A stretch of 14,722 bases of DNA. It comes from Prevotellaceae bacterium (GTDB lineage: Bacteria > Bacteroidota > Bacteroidia > Bacteroidales > Bacteroidaceae). The notes beneath the pieces are model-generated. The model was not told the DNA's origin. It was given only the letters and a program-made list of their open reading frames with translations, and did not search any database. Within the stretch, counting starts at the first letter, position 1; every line of letters begins with the position of its first letter. Both the position numbers and the translations under genes were made by a program. Below are positions 13,709 through 14,722 of the stretch, one piece after another. The stretch is from NCBI GenBank assembly GCA_031262265.1, contig JAISIB010000161.1:1-14722 (forward strand), read 5' to 3'.

Positions 13709-13739
13709 CAAAGGTAGTATTAAAAGCTGAAACTGCAAG
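13709..13739 (-). promoter_or_regulatory. Promoter for the tRNA-Tyr/tRNA-Gly unit, overlapping the ribH 3' end
   Basis: TACCTTTG (13709-13716) matches the -7 consensus. CTTG (13736-13739), one base off TTTG, lies 19 nt upstream. The -7 box ends 15 nt before the tRNA-Tyr 5' end. The -33 element lies inside the last codons of ribH, whose stop codon is at 13720-13722. Confidence 0.6.
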
Positions 13740-14211
13740 TAAAATCAACCATTTTTAGAGCAACTTCGGCACACTCAGAACCTTTATTGCCCAGTTTTCC
13801 GCCACTACGGTCAATGGCTTGTTGTTTACTCTCCGTCGTTAGCAGTCCGAACACGACCGGCACGTCACCGTTTGTATTCAGTTCGGCCACTCCCTGCGTG
13901 ACAGCCTGACAGACGTAATCAAAATGCGGCGTCTCGCCTCTTACCACACAACCGAGCACGATAACGGCATCCACGTCCAAATTTTGTGTCATGTAGTTAG
14001 CCGCAAAAACAAGTTCGAAGCTACCCGGCACCTTTTTGATGAGGATATTTTCCGCTTCCACACCGGCTTGTTGCAAGACGTCCAGCGCACCATTCAACAT
14101 AGGTGCCGTGATTTCGTCGTAATACCATTCAGAGACAGCAATGGCGAACTTCATCTTCGATGTGTCCGCCATGATGTTGCTGCTCGAAACCTGATGTTCC
14201 GAAGTTGCCAT
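13720..14211 (-). CDS. ribH: 6,7-dimethyl-8-ribityllumazine synthase
   Basis: Condenses the ribitylaminouracil intermediate with dihydroxybutanone phosphate, the step before riboflavin synthase. It usually forms large icosahedral or pentameric assemblies in the cytoplasm. It has 163 residues from the ATG at 14209-14211. Motifs are AVSEWY (25-30, substrate-stacking aromatic), VPGSFELV (61-68), GCVVRGETPHFDYV (87-100, His96 the expected catalytic base), FGLLTTES (121-128) and NKGSECAEVALKM (142-154). The first 20 residues are not conserved, so translation could begin at an internal Met (14 or 20). The upstream TPR stop codon is 1 nt away, which favours Met1 and coupling. Confidence 0.95.
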   Translation of the reverse strand: MATSEHQVSSSNIMADTSKMKFAIAVSEWYYDEITAPMLNGALDVLQQAGVEAENILIKKVPGSFELVFAANYMTQNLDVDAVIVLGCVVRGETPHFDYVCQAVTQGVAELNTNGDVPVVFGLLTTESKQQAIDRSGGKLGNKGSECAEVALKMVDFTCSFSF

Positions 14212-14212
14212 A

Positions 14213-14722
14213 TTATTTCTTTTGCAGTTTAGCTCGCTCGATATATTGATCGATACTCATCGCTTGATAAGAACTGAAATATTTATCCTTAATGGTGGTA
14301 TAAACTTTCTCAGCCTCCGCGTATTTTCCTTGTTGCTCGTAGATCAATCCGGCTTGCAGTAGCAAAATCGGACTTAACGTATTGGTATCCGAAGCATCGG
14401 CTCCTTTCAACAAATAATTAACGGCTTTATCCAACTGACCCAGTTCGGCATAACAGTTTCCGACGGCACCCAATAAAGCAGGAGAGACGATCAGGTCATT
14501 TCCTTTGAAGGCATTCAGTTGTTCCAAAGCCTTATCGTATTCACCCAATTGTTTATAGCAAATACCGGCGTATGCTTTGGCCAGATTTCCTGCATCCGTA
14601 CCGCTATATTCGTCTGCGATAGCCAAGAAGCCTATATATCCGATACTATCTCCCTGCAATGCTTTGGAGAACTCATTTTGTTCGAAATAGTTCTGTCCCG
14701 GAAACAACGCCACCTGTGCTTT
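14213..14722 (-). CDS. Tetratricopeptide repeat protein (partial, C-terminal part)
   Basis: The C-terminal 169 residues of a TPR protein whose start lies beyond the right edge; the frame is open to base 14722, so an apparent GTG at 14711-14713 is not the start. At least three helix-turn-helix repeats are visible. They contain LAKAYAGICYKQLGEYDKAL, LGAVGNCYAELGQLDKAV and LLLQAGLIYEQQGKYAEAEK. They indicate a protein-protein interaction scaffold. Bacteroidales genomes often carry such a gene, with an N-terminal membrane anchor, just before ribH; the anchor is not visible here. Its stop codon is 1 nt from the ribH start, so the two are probably cotranscribed. No specific function can be given. 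Confidence 0.85.
   Translation of the reverse strand, partial: KAQVALFPGQNYFEQNEFSKALQGDSIGYIGFLAIADEYSGTDAGNLAKAYAGICYKQLGEYDKALEQLNAFKGNDLIVSPALLGAVGNCYAELGQLDKAVNYLLKGADASDTNTLSPILLLQAGLIYEQQGKYAEAEKVYTTIKDKYFSSYQAMSIDQYIERAKLQKK

Noticed and set aside
1..14722. Mobile element, CRISPR array, defence island or biosynthetic cluster
   Set aside because: No transposase, integrase, direct-repeat array, cas-like or modular synthase sequence is present; gene content is core metabolism throughout.

Overview
The window looks like core chromosome of a Bacteroidota bacterium, most likely order Bacteroidales. The evidence is fourfold. Several genes are preceded by the Bacteroides-type promoter TTTG-N(19-21)-TAnnTTTG, and Shine-Dalgarno sequences are weak or absent. 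There is a lipoprotein with BACON-like domains and a clostripain domain. A DUF4834-type small protein follows pssA. HisB, PurF and the fused Nfn-type reductase all have the forms I associate with this group. I cannot name a genus. No mobile element, CRISPR array, phage gene or rRNA was seen, and no gene-free stretch exceeds 300 bases.

Left part, all leftward (minus strand). Starting from the promoter at 2366-2397 come a divergent PurF-type amidotransferase (414-2348) and carA, which is cut by the left edge. Upstream lies a histidine block, hisG-hisD-hisC-hisB (6814 down to 2505). hisD/hisC and hisC/hisB overlap by ATGA, and hisD starts 7 nt after hisG. Only 12 nt before hisG ends a clostripain-family (C11) lipoprotein gene (6827-8632) with its own -7 box. 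No promoter was found between it and hisG, so the protease gene may head the his transcription unit. hisH, hisA, hisF and hisI/IE are not in the window. Further upstream is a single-chain Nfn-type electron-transfer protein (8782-11067), in which a PyrK/NfnA-like half is joined to a GltD/NfnB-like half.

Middle, rightward. A divergent promoter region (11068-11208) separates the Nfn gene from psd-pssA-DUF4834 (11209-12891), the two-step phosphatidylserine-to-phosphatidylethanolamine module plus a small membrane protein. A 17-bp palindrome lies inside the psd promoter spacer. This unit converges on tadA (13330 to 12896), with 4 bp between the stop codons.

Right part, leftward. A TPR protein (cut by the right edge) is followed after 1 nt by ribH. 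A promoter overlapping the ribH 3' end drives tRNA-Tyr(GTA) and tRNA-Gly(TCC), which end at a strong intrinsic terminator (13415-13455).

Most of this is housekeeping metabolism: histidine, purine and carbamoyl phosphate, phospholipid and riboflavin synthesis, redox balance and tRNA editing. I did not find a clearly new system. The points most worth checking are the protease lipoprotein at the head of the his genes, the unusual PurF-like enzyme, the HisB phosphatase domain without its zinc ligands, and the palindrome in the psd promoter.
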